Below, in pieces: positions 18,488 through 26,873 of a DNA stretch of 37,488 bases. The stretch's first letter is position 1; each line of letters opens with the position of its first letter. The notes beneath the pieces are model-generated. The model was not told the origin of the DNA, did no database searches, and worked only from the letters and a program-made list of their open reading frames with translations. Source of the DNA: UBA6168 sp964573725 (lineage in GTDB: Bacteria; Bacteroidota; Bacteroidia; Chitinophagales; Saprospiraceae); assembly GCA_964573725.1 (NCBI GenBank), contig CAZNLJ010000043.1, forward strand, positions 1 through 37,488, written 5' to 3'. Both the position numbers and the translations under genes were made by a program.

Positions 18488-21400
18488 ATGACGAAGCGAA
18501 TCATCTTATCCGCCCTGGCCGTCGTGGTGTGGGGTATATTTTCACTGCTGTCTGCGCAGCCCTGTGATTGTTTGACCACCGGCAATTGTCCGGTGCAGAT
18601 AGAGGACAACAACAGCTTTTCCGGGACCTTGGACGTGACGGTCAACGGGGCGAACGATTTGGGGCAGTGTCCGCTGACCCAATTGTGTTTCACGATCAAC
18701 CACACCTGGATCGGGGACCTGAGCGTATCGTTGATATCCCCCGGGGGGCTCAACTACCTGGTGATGGCGGATGCGAACAACGGTTTCGGCGGTTGCGGCA
18801 ACCAGGAGGACAATGTGGAGATCTGCATCAACACGGGGACCGGTAACCCGGTGACCAACAATACGGAATACATTTGCAACACGGGGCCTTGCTCGGTGGG
18901 GACCTGCTGCCTGACCGGCAGCTACACGATGCCTTGCGGCGGGGTGACGGATCCCATCAACGGCGCCTTGCAGGCGCCGAATTGCGACCTCAACGACTTC
19001 AACCTTCCGGGGCAGCCTGCAAACGGGACCTGGACCCTGGTCATCAACGACGTCTGTCCGAACGATGTCGGTACGCTCCAGAACTTTTCATTGACATTCG
19101 ATTGCGGAACAAGTTCCTGTGTGGTATGCGAGGCGGACGGCGGGATGCTTCCACCCGGGAACATCGCCTCCTGTTTCGGAGACCCCTCCCTGATGCTTTC
19201 CTTGCCACCGCAGTACAACGGGCCTCCGCCGCCGGCCTCCGCTTACGGCTATGTGTACGTCATTTCCCAGAATGGGATCATCACCGGGTTGAGTCCCAAC
19301 GCCGACCTGACCTTCCAGGCACCGGGCACCTACGAGGTATGCGGTTTGTCCTACGAGCAGTCCGTGCTGGGCAACGTACAATCCCTGGTCGGGTCCAGCC
19401 TGGCCCTGATGCAGGCGCAGTTGGGGAGTTCCACGTCGCCCTTCTGTGCCGATTTTTCCACCAACTGCATCACCGTCACCATCGGGCCGGCGATTCCGCC
19501 TTCCTTTCTGGACACCTTGGTGTGTCTGGGCGATTGCATAGAGATCGGCGGGCAGGTCCTCTGCGGTTCCGGCTCGGTCACCCTGTCCTCCTGGTTGGGT
19601 TGCGACAGTGTGGTGAACGTCATCATGATACCGGTACTGCCCTCCTTTGAGGAGGATACGATGACGGTATGCGAGAACGAGTGCGTCCTGCTGGGCGGTC
19701 AGCTGTACTGTCCGCCGGGGCCGCACGTCGTCACCCTGGAAAACAGCAACGGCTGTGACAGCACCATCACCCTTTACTTCGAGGAGGTGCCGACCGGTGC
19801 CGTGGTGACACCGGCCAATCCGCCTCCCCTCAGTTGTGCGAATCCGTCGATCACATTGAGTGCCGTGGGATCCTTGCCCGCACCAGGTCCGAACGTCAGC
19901 TATGTATGGCAAGGGCCGGGCTTATACAGTACGAGCCAGGTCATTACGGTGACGACGGCGGGAACCTACACCTTGGAGATTACCAACAACCAGGTGGATC
20001 CGCCTTGTCTGGCCACGGCGACGGTCAACGTCACCGGTGCGGTGGTTCCGCCCGAGTTGCAGTTGAACAGTCCGGCGCCCACCATCTGCCAAGGTGCGTT
20101 TGCGGACCTGTCGCTCCTCAGCGTCGTCGACCTGAACAACACGGACCCATTGCTGACCTACCATACGGGAAGTCCGGCGACCCCTGCCAATCAGGTCGGC
20201 AGCATCGTGGTACCGGATACGACGACCACCTATTACATCCTGGGTACGACGGGCGTCTGCAGCGACGAGTTGGCGGTCACGGTGACGGTCCAGCCGATTC
20301 CGCAGGCATCCTTTACCTTGGACGGTCCGATCTGCATCGACTCCTTTGCGACGGTCACCTATACGGGGCCGTCGGCGGCCGGAGCCACCTTCACCTGGAA
20401 TTTCGGCGGAGGGATCGCCGTTCCGGGGATGGGGGCGGGGCCTCATGTAGTGAGTTGGGCGACCGGCGGGAACAAGACCATCACCCTTTTCGTCACGGAG
20501 AACGGCTGCAGTTCCCCGCCGGTCAGTCAGCCGGTCCAGGTCAGCAGCCCGATACCCGCACCGGTCATCAACTGCCAATCCCAGCCCAGCAGCGTCACTT
20601 TCACCTGGAATCCGGTACCGGGTGCCGCCGGTTATCAGGTCGTCGAATTGTCGGGACCGGGCGGGACATCACCCAACGACACCACCTGGCTGGTAACGGG
20701 GCTGGATCCCGGCCAGCAGGTCACGATATCGGTGGTGGCCATTTCGGCCAATGCCTGTCCCGGCAGCAGTGCCCAGTTGACCTGTACGGCGCAGGATTGT
20801 CCGCCGATCACCATCGGCATCGGCCCGGTCGATCCGATATGCCGCTATGACACCCTCCAGCCGATCCAATTGGTCGCCCTACAGACCGGCGGCATCGGGG
20901 ACGGCATCTTCACCTGGCAAGGGCCCGGTGTGAACCCCTTCACGGGATTGTTCAACCCGTTGAATGCGAACAACGGACCGAATACGATCCTGCTCACTTA
21001 CGAGGAAGGAAACTGTGTGTACAACGGGTCTCGGGTCATCCAGGTCTTCTCCCCGCCGACGGCGACCTTTTCGGTCGAGTCGCCGGTTTGCGAGACCGAC
21101 TTTTCCGTCATCAACTACACGGGGGACGCCTCATCGGACGGTATTTTCCATTGGGAATTCGGCGGCGGCAGTGCGGCGCCGGGTACCGGGGCGGGACCCC
21201 ATTCGGTGGAATGGCCGGGGCCGGGCGACTATCTTGTCCACCTGGTGGTCGAGGAAAACGGCTGTGTATCCGATACCGGGACGGCCGTCGTGACGGTGTC
21301 TGCCGGCGTTCCGGCCGCGATGGTACAATGTGAGGCGACGACGGAGACCATCATCTTCCATTGGCCGCCGGTACCGGGAGCAACCGGCTACGAGGTCATG

Positions 21401-24370
21401 GTGCCGGGCGGGCAGGTGGCGGCCGCATCCACGGATACCTCCTTGACGTTCACCGGACTGACCCCGGGAGATGCCATCACGATCCAGGTGACGGTCCTAC
21501 AGGCCGGGGTATGTCCGAACAGCACCACCCAGGTGACCTGCATTGCGCAGGATTGTCCTCCGGTGACCTTGGAGCCCGTACCCATGGATCCGATTTGTCT
21601 GACGGCAACGACGATGCCGGTCCCCTTGGCGGTGACCTTGCAGGATACGACGGGCGGGGGGATGCTGACATGGTCGGGATCCGGCATCATCGATACCTTG
21701 ACCGGCCTGTTCGATCCCGTATCGGCGGGTCCGGGCAACCATCCGGTATCGGTCACTTATGTGGAAGGCAACTGTACCTTCACGGCGGGGCTGACCGTTT
21801 CCGTCAACAACACGCCGACGGCTTCCTTTGCGGTGGCGGATTCCGTATGTGCGGGGACCGGTACGGTGCTCAGCTACACCGGAACGCTGCAGGGAGGGCT
21901 GGTGTTCGACTGGTCTTTCGGCACCGGGCAGGCGACGCCCGGCACCGGTCAGGGGCCGCACACGGTGGTTTGGGCAACGGGAGGGTCGCAGGCGGTGTCA
22001 CTTGCCGTGACCAATCCGCAGGGATGTACGTCCCCGATTTTTGCGGACACCATATGGGTGGCGGATACGATAGTCGTGCCGGTCATCAGCTGCCAGGCCG
22101 GAACGGGGTCGATACAGTTCAGCTGGAATCCGGTAGCGGGGGCGAGCGATTACGCCGTAACGGTAGCGACGGGACAGGCGGGCCAGTTTACCGGACCGAC
22201 CGGTTACCAGGTGACCGGATTGGTGGCGGGGGAATCGGTCGATATCGTCCTGACCGTTTCCGGTCCGGGGCCTTGTCCGCCGGTGACGGCCACCGCCACC
22301 TGCGTGGCCCTGGATTGTCCGCCGGTACAATTGGACCTGTTGCCGGTACCGCCGTACTGCCTGGCGATCAACGTGCCGCTGAGCCTGACGGCGAATGTCA
22401 GCGGCGGCAGCGGAGGTGGTACGGGGAACTGGAGCGGAACAGGCATCATAGACGGGGTGAACGGCGTGTTCGACCCGACGGTAGCGGGCATCGGGCAGCA
22501 TCTGCTCACCTTCACCTACACGGAGGGGAACTGCAGCTATTCGGACACCCTGAGCGTATTCGGATATCCGGTGCCGACGGCGGACTTTGTCCTGCCGGCG
22601 GTAGCCTGTGCCGGGGAGACGGTGTCGGTGACCTATACGGGAACGGGTGGTGTCGGCACCTTATTCGACTGGAACTTCGGCGGCGGGCAGGCCGACCCGG
22701 GTATCGGCATCGGCCCGCACCAGGTCAGTTGGCCGGCACCCGGCAGTTACCAAGTGATATTGGAGGTGATGGAAAACGGTTGCATTTCCGATCCGCAGGT
22801 CGGCACCATCCAGCTGGACACGCCCTTGGTCGCGCCGGTCATCAGTTGCATCACCACCCAAGAGAGCATCGCCTTCGGATGGGATTTGGTACCCGGGGCA
22901 TCCGATTACCAGGCGACCGTGCTGACGGGGCAGCCGGGGCAGCCGCAGGGCGACACCGGTTACTTGTTGACCGGTTTGCAACCGGGCGAAACGGTGACCC
23001 TGTCGCTGCAGGTTTCCGCCGCCGGTCCGTGCGGGCCGGTGACGGTGGCGCAGACCTGTTCGGCGGTCGGTTGTCCGCCGGTCACCATCGCGATACCAGC
23101 GGCGGGGCCGTTCTGCCGGACGGCGGAGATGCCTGTGGCGATACCGGTCGTATTGAGCGGACAGGGAGCGGGGGGATCGGCCACCTGGAGCGGACCTGGC
23201 ATCACCGATGCGGGGGCCGGATTGTTCGATGCCGGAATTGCGGGGGAAGGCAGCCACGTCCTGACCTTCACCTATGAGGAGAACAACTGTACCTTCACCG
23301 AAACGACGACGGTGACGGTATTGCCTCCGCCGACCGCCGATGCGGGCTCGGACGTGACGCTGACCTGCAAGGAGGGGGAGACGGAAGCCCAATTGGGAGG
23401 AGGCGGGACGACCGTCGGGCCGGCGGTCACCTATGCCTGGACGGCCGGGAACGGCAATTTTCCCGGAGCCGGCGACCTGGCGGGACCGGTGGTGGCGGTG
23501 GCGGGCACCTATGTGCTGACGGTCAGCGATACGGTCTTGGGTTGTCGAAGTACGGATACCGTAACGGTCGTTTCCAGCCAGGAAATCCCGGTACCGGAGG
23601 TGGCGATCCGGCCGGTGAGTTGTTTCGGGGAAAGCGACGGGGCGCTGACGGTCACTGCGGTCAACGGAGGCGTAGAGCCCTATTTGTACGCCCTGAACGG
23701 GGGTGTTTTTTCGACCGAATCCGAATTCGGGCCCCTGGCGCCCGGTGAATACACGGTGACCGTCATGGATGCGGCCGGCTGTGAGCAGACCCTGACGTTC
23801 GACCTGTACCAGCCGCAGGAGCTGGATGTGAACCTGGTGGTATATGTGGAAGGGGATGGTGTCATCCGATTGGGGGACAGTGTCCAGTTGGCTGCGCAGG
23901 CGAATGTGCCCTTGGACAGCCTGGACCTCATCGATTGGGAGCCCGACAGCCTGTTGAGTTGCGACGGTTGTCCGACGCCGTTCGCCCATCCATTGCAGAC
24001 GACGACCTTTTCGGTGACGATAACGTCCAACGGATGTACGGACAGTGACCAGCAAACCCTGATCGTACGTCGGGTGATCCCGATTTATCTGCCGAACGCA
24101 TTCTCGCCCAACGGCGATGGCGTCAATGATGTGTTCATGGTCCAGGCGGGCAGCCAGGTCGAACGGATCAGGTCCTTTTTGGTGTTCGACCGTTGGGGGG
24201 AAATCGTATTCCAATTTTTCGACTTTCCGCCCAACGACCCCGAATATGCCTGGGATGGCCAACACCGGGGCCGGATAGCCAACCAGGACGTATACACCTG
24301 GTTCGTGGAAGTGCAGTTTCCCGACGGAACGTCGGAGGTATTGGAAGGGGATGTGACCGTGGTGCGTTGA
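18488..24370 (+). CDS. Secreted giant with P-domain, four PKD-Fn3-Ig-like triads and type B T9SS sorting domain
   Basis: A 1960-residue paralogue of the preceding giant. The signal peptide ends near SAQ (24). A P-domain (about 25-215) has NDLGQCPLTQLCFTINHTW and IGDLSVSLISPGGLNYLVMA. Cys repeats ending GCDSVVNV and GCDSTITL (about 350-435) and Ig-like segments lead to residue 606. Four triads follow, starting at 607, 858, 1111 and 1364 and ending at 1615. Each has a PKD unit (for example FTWNFGGG, GAGPHVVSW), an Fn3 unit (WNPVPGAAGY, VTGLDPGQQV, ending LTCTAQD) and an Ig-like unit starting CPP and ending near EGNC. The tail has a TADAGSDV domain, a SprB-like repeat (VSCFGESDGALTVT), and a CHU_C domain with YLPNAFSPNGDGVNDVF and VFDRWGEIVF. 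No enzyme motif is visible. The role is probably a surface adhesin or matrix fibre (inference). It has its own promoter. Confidence 0.93.
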   Translation: MTKRIILSALAVVVWGIFSLLSAQPCDCLTTGNCPVQIEDNNSFSGTLDVTVNGANDLGQCPLTQLCFTINHTWIGDLSVSLISPGGLNYLVMADANNGFGGCGNQEDNVEICINTGTGNPVTNNTEYICNTGPCSVGTCCLTGSYTMPCGGVTDPINGALQAPNCDLNDFNLPGQPANGTWTLVINDVCPNDVGTLQNFSLTFDCGTSSCVVCEADGGMLPPGNIASCFGDPSLMLSLPPQYNGPPPPASAYGYVYVISQNGIITGLSPNADLTFQAPGTYEVCGLSYEQSVLGNVQSLVGSSLALMQAQLGSSTSPFCADFSTNCITVTIGPAIPPSFLDTLVCLGDCIEIGGQVLCGSGSVTLSSWLGCDSVVNVIMIPVLPSFEEDTMTVCENECVLLGGQLYCPPGPHVVTLENSNGCDSTITLYFEEVPTGAVVTPANPPPLSCANPSITLSAVGSLPAPGPNVSYVWQGPGLYSTSQVITVTTAGTYTLEITNNQVDPPCLATATVNVTGAVVPPELQLNSPAPTICQGAFADLSLLSVVDLNNTDPLLTYHTGSPATPANQVGSIVVPDTTTTYYILGTTGVCSDELAVTVTVQPIPQASFTLDGPICIDSFATVTYTGPSAAGATFTWNFGGGIAVPGMGAGPHVVSWATGGNKTITLFVTENGCSSPPVSQPVQVSSPIPAPVINCQSQPSSVTFTWNPVPGAAGYQVVELSGPGGTSPNDTTWLVTGLDPGQQVTISVVAISANACPGSSAQLTCTAQDCPPITIGIGPVDPICRYDTLQPIQLVALQTGGIGDGIFTWQGPGVNPFTGLFNPLNANNGPNTILLTYEEGNCVYNGSRVIQVFSPPTATFSVESPVCETDFSVINYTGDASSDGIFHWEFGGGSAAPGTGAGPHSVEWPGPGDYLVHLVVEENGCVSDTGTAVVTVSAGVPAAMVQCEATTETIIFHWPPVPGATGYEVMVPGGQVAAASTDTSLTFTGLTPGDAITIQVTVLQAGVCPNSTTQVTCIAQDCPPVTLEPVPMDPICLTATTMPVPLAVTLQDTTGGGMLTWSGSGIIDTLTGLFDPVSAGPGNHPVSVTYVEGNCTFTAGLTVSVNNTPTASFAVADSVCAGTGTVLSYTGTLQGGLVFDWSFGTGQATPGTGQGPHTVVWATGGSQAVSLAVTNPQGCTSPIFADTIWVADTIVVPVISCQAGTGSIQFSWNPVAGASDYAVTVATGQAGQFTGPTGYQVTGLVAGESVDIVLTVSGPGPCPPVTATATCVALDCPPVQLDLLPVPPYCLAINVPLSLTANVSGGSGGGTGNWSGTGIIDGVNGVFDPTVAGIGQHLLTFTYTEGNCSYSDTLSVFGYPVPTADFVLPAVACAGETVSVTYTGTGGVGTLFDWNFGGGQADPGIGIGPHQVSWPAPGSYQVILEVMENGCISDPQVGTIQLDTPLVAPVISCITTQESIAFGWDLVPGASDYQATVLTGQPGQPQGDTGYLLTGLQPGETVTLSLQVSAAGPCGPVTVAQTCSAVGCPPVTIAIPAAGPFCRTAEMPVAIPVVLSGQGAGGSATWSGPGITDAGAGLFDAGIAGEGSHVLTFTYEENNCTFTETTTVTVLPPPTADAGSDVTLTCKEGETEAQLGGGGTTVGPAVTYAWTAGNGNFPGAGDLAGPVVAVAGTYVLTVSDTVLGCRSTDTVTVVSSQEIPVPEVAIRPVSCFGESDGALTVTAVNGGVEPYLYALNGGVFSTESEFGPLAPGEYTVTVMDAAGCEQTLTFDLYQPQELDVNLVVYVEGDGVIRLGDSVQLAAQANVPLDSLDLIDWEPDSLLSCDGCPTPFAHPLQTTTFSVTITSNGCTDSDQQTLIVRRVIPIYLPNAFSPNGDGVNDVFMVQAGSQVERIRSFLVFDRWGEIVFQFFDFPPNDPEYAWDGQHRGRIANQDVYTWFVEVQFPDGTSEVLEGDVTVVR
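20306..23332 (+). repeat. Four in-frame tandem copies of the 251-253-residue triad
   Basis: Copies start at 20306, 21059, 21818 and 22577 and end at 23332, giving lengths of 753, 759, 759 and 756 bp. Each encodes PKD-like, Fn3-like and Ig-like units in that order. Repeated anchors are W-x-FGGG near the PKD middle, GPH-x-V-x-W, PV-x-GA-x-x-Y in Fn3, DCPP at the Fn3-Ig junction, and GLFDP or GVFDP in the Ig unit. Copies differ at many positions, so they are not recent perfect duplications. Confidence 0.92.
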
Positions 24371-24726
24371 GCCGGGTGCGGGTCGAAGGTCGCCCCGGGG
24401 GCTTTCCCTGCGGAAACCTGCGCAAAAGAAAAACGGCGGGTTGGCCCCGGCTTGCCGGTCCGGCGTATCGTTGCGGGGGCCTTTTTCCGATGTGCGGGGA
24501 ATCCGGCAGGTGAAAGGTTCCCATCGCTGCACGAAGGCGCGGGGGGAAATGAAGGGGGATGTTTTTCGATATAACGCAGCGGCATTAGTTTTGTGCCGGC
24601 GGTGTGGCAGGTGGGGGATCACACCCGGAGGTTGCGGCCCGGTCGAAACCTAGCCGCAACCATCGTAAGGCGGCATAGCGCCGCGTCGAGGGTCGGGACC
24701 ATACCGGCAGGCCCAAAAGAAAAAAC
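24371..24726. other. Intergenic region before obgE
   Basis: 356 bp without a gene. GC-rich sequence after the giant gene has no convincing terminator; short imperfect inverted repeats are present. A T-rich/AT-rich patch at 24560-24595 carries the obgE promoter box, and an A-rich stretch (AAAAGAAAAAAC) directly precedes the obgE start. Confidence 0.5.
24586..24593 (+). promoter_or_regulatory. -7 box for obgE
   Basis: TAGTTTTG matches TAnnTTTG exactly. A T run (GTTTTT, 24561-24566) lies 19 bp upstream, where the -33 element is expected, although it lacks the canonical TTG. The leader would be about 127 nt. Confidence 0.5.
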
Positions 24727-25734
24727 ATGGCCCAGCAGAATTTCGTCGATTACGTCAAGATATGTTGCCGATCCGGACACGGGGGGGCGGGAAGCGCGCA
24801 TTTTCACCGGGACCGGTTCACCCCGCGGGGAGGGCCCGACGGGGGGGATGGAGGCCGGGGCGGCCATATCATCCTTCGGGGGAACCGCAACACCTGGACC
24901 CTGCTCCACCTGAAATACCGGAAACATGTCATCGCCTCGGACGGGAAGCCGGGCAGTGCGGGAAATTCCTTCGGGGCCTTCGGCAAGGATGTTTTCCTGG
25001 ATGTCCCGTTGGGTACGGTGGCCAAGGATGCAGAGACGGGGGAGGTGGAATTTGAGATCACGGAAGACGGGGAGGAGGTCATCCTGGTGCCGGGCGGACG
25101 GGGCGGATTGGGCAACAGCCATTTCAAGACCGCGACCAACCAGGCGCCGGAGTACGCCCAACCCGGGGAGCCGGGGTTAGAATCCTGGAAGATACTCGAA
25201 TTGAAAGTGTTGGCGGATGTCGGGTTGGTCGGATTCCCGAATGCGGGCAAGTCGACCTTGGTATCATCCTTATCGGCCGCGCGTCCGGAGATCGCGGATT
25301 ATCCGTTCACGACCTTGGTGCCGCAGTTGGGGATGGTCCGGTACCGGGGTCACCAATCCTTTGTCATTGCCGACATACCGGGTATCATTGAGGGGGCGCA
25401 TTTGGGGCGTGGATTGGGTCACCGGTTCCTGCGGCACATCGAGCGGAACGCGACCCTGCTTTTCATGATACCCTGCACGACGGACGACATCCGGGGGGAG
25501 TACGGGATCTTGCTGCACGAGCTGGCGCAATACAATCCGGAGTTGCTGGACAAGCCGCGGGTGTTGGCCATCACGAAATGCGACCTGATAGACGAGGAGA
25601 TCATCGGGATGATACGGCGGGAGGCTGTGCCCGGGGATTTGCCGGTCGTCTTCATTTCCGCGGTGACGAACCAGGGCTTGGAGGAGCTGAAGGATACCCT
25701 GTGGCGGACGATGAATCGGGGGGAGGAGGAATAG
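24727..25734 (+). CDS. obgE: Obg family GTPase (ribosome assembly)
   Basis: Obg/CgtA is an essential GTPase that binds the 50S ribosomal subunit and links ribosome maturation to growth state. The protein has 335 residues. The Gly-rich Obg fold (1-158) contains FHRDRFTPRGGPDGGDGG and VPGGRGGLGNSHFKT. The GTPase domain follows: G1 GFPNAGKS (169-176), switch I DYPFTTL with Thr in the G2 position (191-197), G3 DIPG (216-219), followed by the Obg-typical IIEGAHLGRGLGHRFLRH, G4 TKCD (283-286) in place of NKxD, and G5 SA near 308. It lacks the extra C-terminal OCT domain, as is usual for short Obg proteins. It is convergent with mazG, with only 17 bp between stops. Confidence 0.97.
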   Translation: MAQQNFVDYVKICCRSGHGGAGSAHFHRDRFTPRGGPDGGDGGRGGHIILRGNRNTWTLLHLKYRKHVIASDGKPGSAGNSFGAFGKDVFLDVPLGTVAKDAETGEVEFEITEDGEEVILVPGGRGGLGNSHFKTATNQAPEYAQPGEPGLESWKILELKVLADVGLVGFPNAGKSTLVSSLSAARPEIADYPFTTLVPQLGMVRYRGHQSFVIADIPGIIEGAHLGRGLGHRFLRHIERNATLLFMIPCTTDDIRGEYGILLHELAQYNPELLDKPRVLAITKCDLIDEEIIGMIRREAVPGDLPVVFISAVTNQGLEELKDTLWRTMNRGEEE

Positions 25735-25751
25735 GTACGCGGCCTTCGGAA

Positions 25752-26564
25752 TCAGGGCAGGTTGCGTTTGGCTTCCTCCCAGAGGCGGTCCATCTCGGCG
25801 AGGGACATGTCCGCCAGGTTCCGGTCGGCGTGGGATTCGATGTATTCGAAGCGTCTTTTGAATTTCCGGTTGACCCGTTCCAGGGCAGTTTCCGGTTCCA
25901 CTTGGATAAATCGGGCGTAATTGATCAGGGAGAAAAGGACATCCCCGAATTCCTCCTCGATATGGTCGGGGGAGGAACCGGTCCGGACGGCATCGCGGAG
26001 TTCGCCGATTTCCTCCTGCACTTTTTCCCAGGCCTGGTCGCCGTTTTCCCAGTCGAATCCGACCTGGGCGGTTTTTTGTTGCATGCGCCAGGCTTTGACG
26101 ACGGCGGGCAGGGAGGTCGGTACCCCCTGGAGGATGGAGGACTTGCCGGACTGGAGCTTGAGTTGTTCCCAGTTGCGTTTGACGGCCTCCGCATCGGCCA
26201 GCCGGAGGTCGCCATAGACGTGGGGATGGCGGGCGACCAGTTTGTCGCAGATACCGTGGAGGGCGGCGGCGATATCCCATTTTTCGGATTCTTCCGCGAT
26301 TTTGGCATAGAAGACCAGGTGGAGCAGGAGGTCGCCGACCTCTTCGCGGATATCATCCTGGTTCCCGTCGAGGATAGCGTCCGCGAGTTCGTAGGTTTCC
26401 TCGATGGTGAGGTTGCGGAGGGAGGCGAAGGTTTGTTTCCGGTCCCAGGGGCATTTTTCCCGCAGGTCATCCATGATCTGGAGCAGGCGGGCGAAGGCAT
26501 CGAGTTTAGCCGGAAGATTAGGGACTTGATAGTCCGTCGGATTGGTGGGAGCCGTCATTTTCAT
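25752..26564 (-). CDS. mazG: Nucleoside triphosphate pyrophosphohydrolase MazG
   Basis: MazG hydrolyses (d)NTPs to NMP and pyrophosphate, cleaning the nucleotide pool and influencing (p)ppGpp levels. The protein has 270 residues, close to the E. coli protein (about 263), with the two-domain architecture. The hallmark CPWDRKQTF is at 38-46. The metal-binding pattern EExxE...EExxD is present in the N-terminal domain (Glu55, Glu56, Glu59; Glu74, Glu75, Asp78 in IREEVGDLLLHLVFYAKIA). The second domain repeats it as QEEIGELRDA and EEEFGDVLFSLINYARF. It is divergent from the NqrM-like/crcB pair, with a promoter box of its own at 26603-26610. Confidence 0.96.
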   Translation of the reverse strand: MKMTAPTNPTDYQVPNLPAKLDAFARLLQIMDDLREKCPWDRKQTFASLRNLTIEETYELADAILDGNQDDIREEVGDLLLHLVFYAKIAEESEKWDIAAALHGICDKLVARHPHVYGDLRLADAEAVKRNWEQLKLQSGKSSILQGVPTSLPAVVKAWRMQQKTAQVGFDWENGDQAWEKVQEEIGELRDAVRTGSSPDHIEEEFGDVLFSLINYARFIQVEPETALERVNRKFKRRFEYIESHADRNLADMSLAEMDRLWEEAKRNLP

Positions 26565-26572
26565 TAATTTTG
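26542..26572 (+). promoter_or_regulatory. Complete -33/-7 promoter for the NqrM-like/crcB operon
   Basis: TTG at 26542-26544, a 20-bp spacer, and TAATTTTG at 26565-26572 match both Bacteroidota promoter elements at correct spacing. The -33 box lies inside the 5' end of mazG. The leader is about 65 nt. Confidence 0.65.
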
Positions 26573-26602
26573 TCGGAAAGCGGAGCAGGGTGGACCGGTG
26601 GG

Positions 26603-26610
26603 CAAAGGTA
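26603..26610 (-). promoter_or_regulatory. -7 box for mazG
   Basis: On the minus strand the sequence is TACCTTTG, an exact TAnnTTTG match, 39 bp upstream of the mazG start. It overlaps the transcribed leader of the divergent operon. No -33 TTG is obvious. Confidence 0.55.
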
Positions 26611-26642
26611 CGTCCTCTCCGGCAGCGAGAAAAAAAATACGC

Positions 26643-26873
26643 ATGGAGTTCCTGACCATTTTCCTGGTGATAGCCGGATTCATCGGCTTGTCGTTCCTTC
26701 TGATGAACATCGGGTTCATCCTTCGCAAGCGGGAGTTCCGGGGGACTTGTTCCTCGAACAATCCGATGTTGACGGACAAGCTGGGAGCCTGTTCGGTATG
26801 CGGGAAGCAGGCGGACGAGGCTTGTAAGATGCCGGCGGACGAGCGGCGGGGCTTGCGGACGGAAGGCGCATGA
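26643..26873 (+). CDS. Small four-cysteine membrane protein, NqrM-like
   Basis: A 76-residue protein from the start used here: one N-terminal membrane helix (residues 3-27), a basic stop (RKREFRG), and a C-terminal segment with four cysteines at 36, 50, 53 and 61 (GTCSSNN, GACSVCGK, EACK). This layout matches NqrM/DUF539, a factor that supplies iron for the Cys-ligated iron site in NqrD/E during Na+-NQR maturation. The open frame extends 15 codons upstream but the hydrophobic start is better placed. Its stop overlaps the crcB start as ATGA, so the two are coupled. No nqr genes lie in the window, so the assignment rests on the Cys pattern and topology only. Confidence 0.6.
   Translation: MEFLTIFLVIAGFIGLSFLLMNIGFILRKREFRGTCSSNNPMLTDKLGACSVCGKQADEACKMPADERRGLRTEGA

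Noticed and set aside
21361..23277. 638-codon plus-strand frame inside the second giant gene and a 653-codon minus-strand frame (22661-24622)
   Set aside because: Both are out-of-frame readings of the triad repeats; they are Arg/Gly-rich, without domains, and are explained by codon bias and repeat structure.
24727..25734. Non-canonical G4 motif TKCD in the Obg GTPase as a sign of lost function
   Set aside because: All other G motifs and the Obg fold are intact, and variation at the first G4 position is tolerated in Obg proteins, so it is probably a lineage variant.
26565..26642. Possible fluoride riboswitch ahead of the crcB operon
   Set aside because: The leader is only about 65 nt and I could not find the conserved pseudoknot sequence elements of the fluoride motif; a covariance search would settle it.
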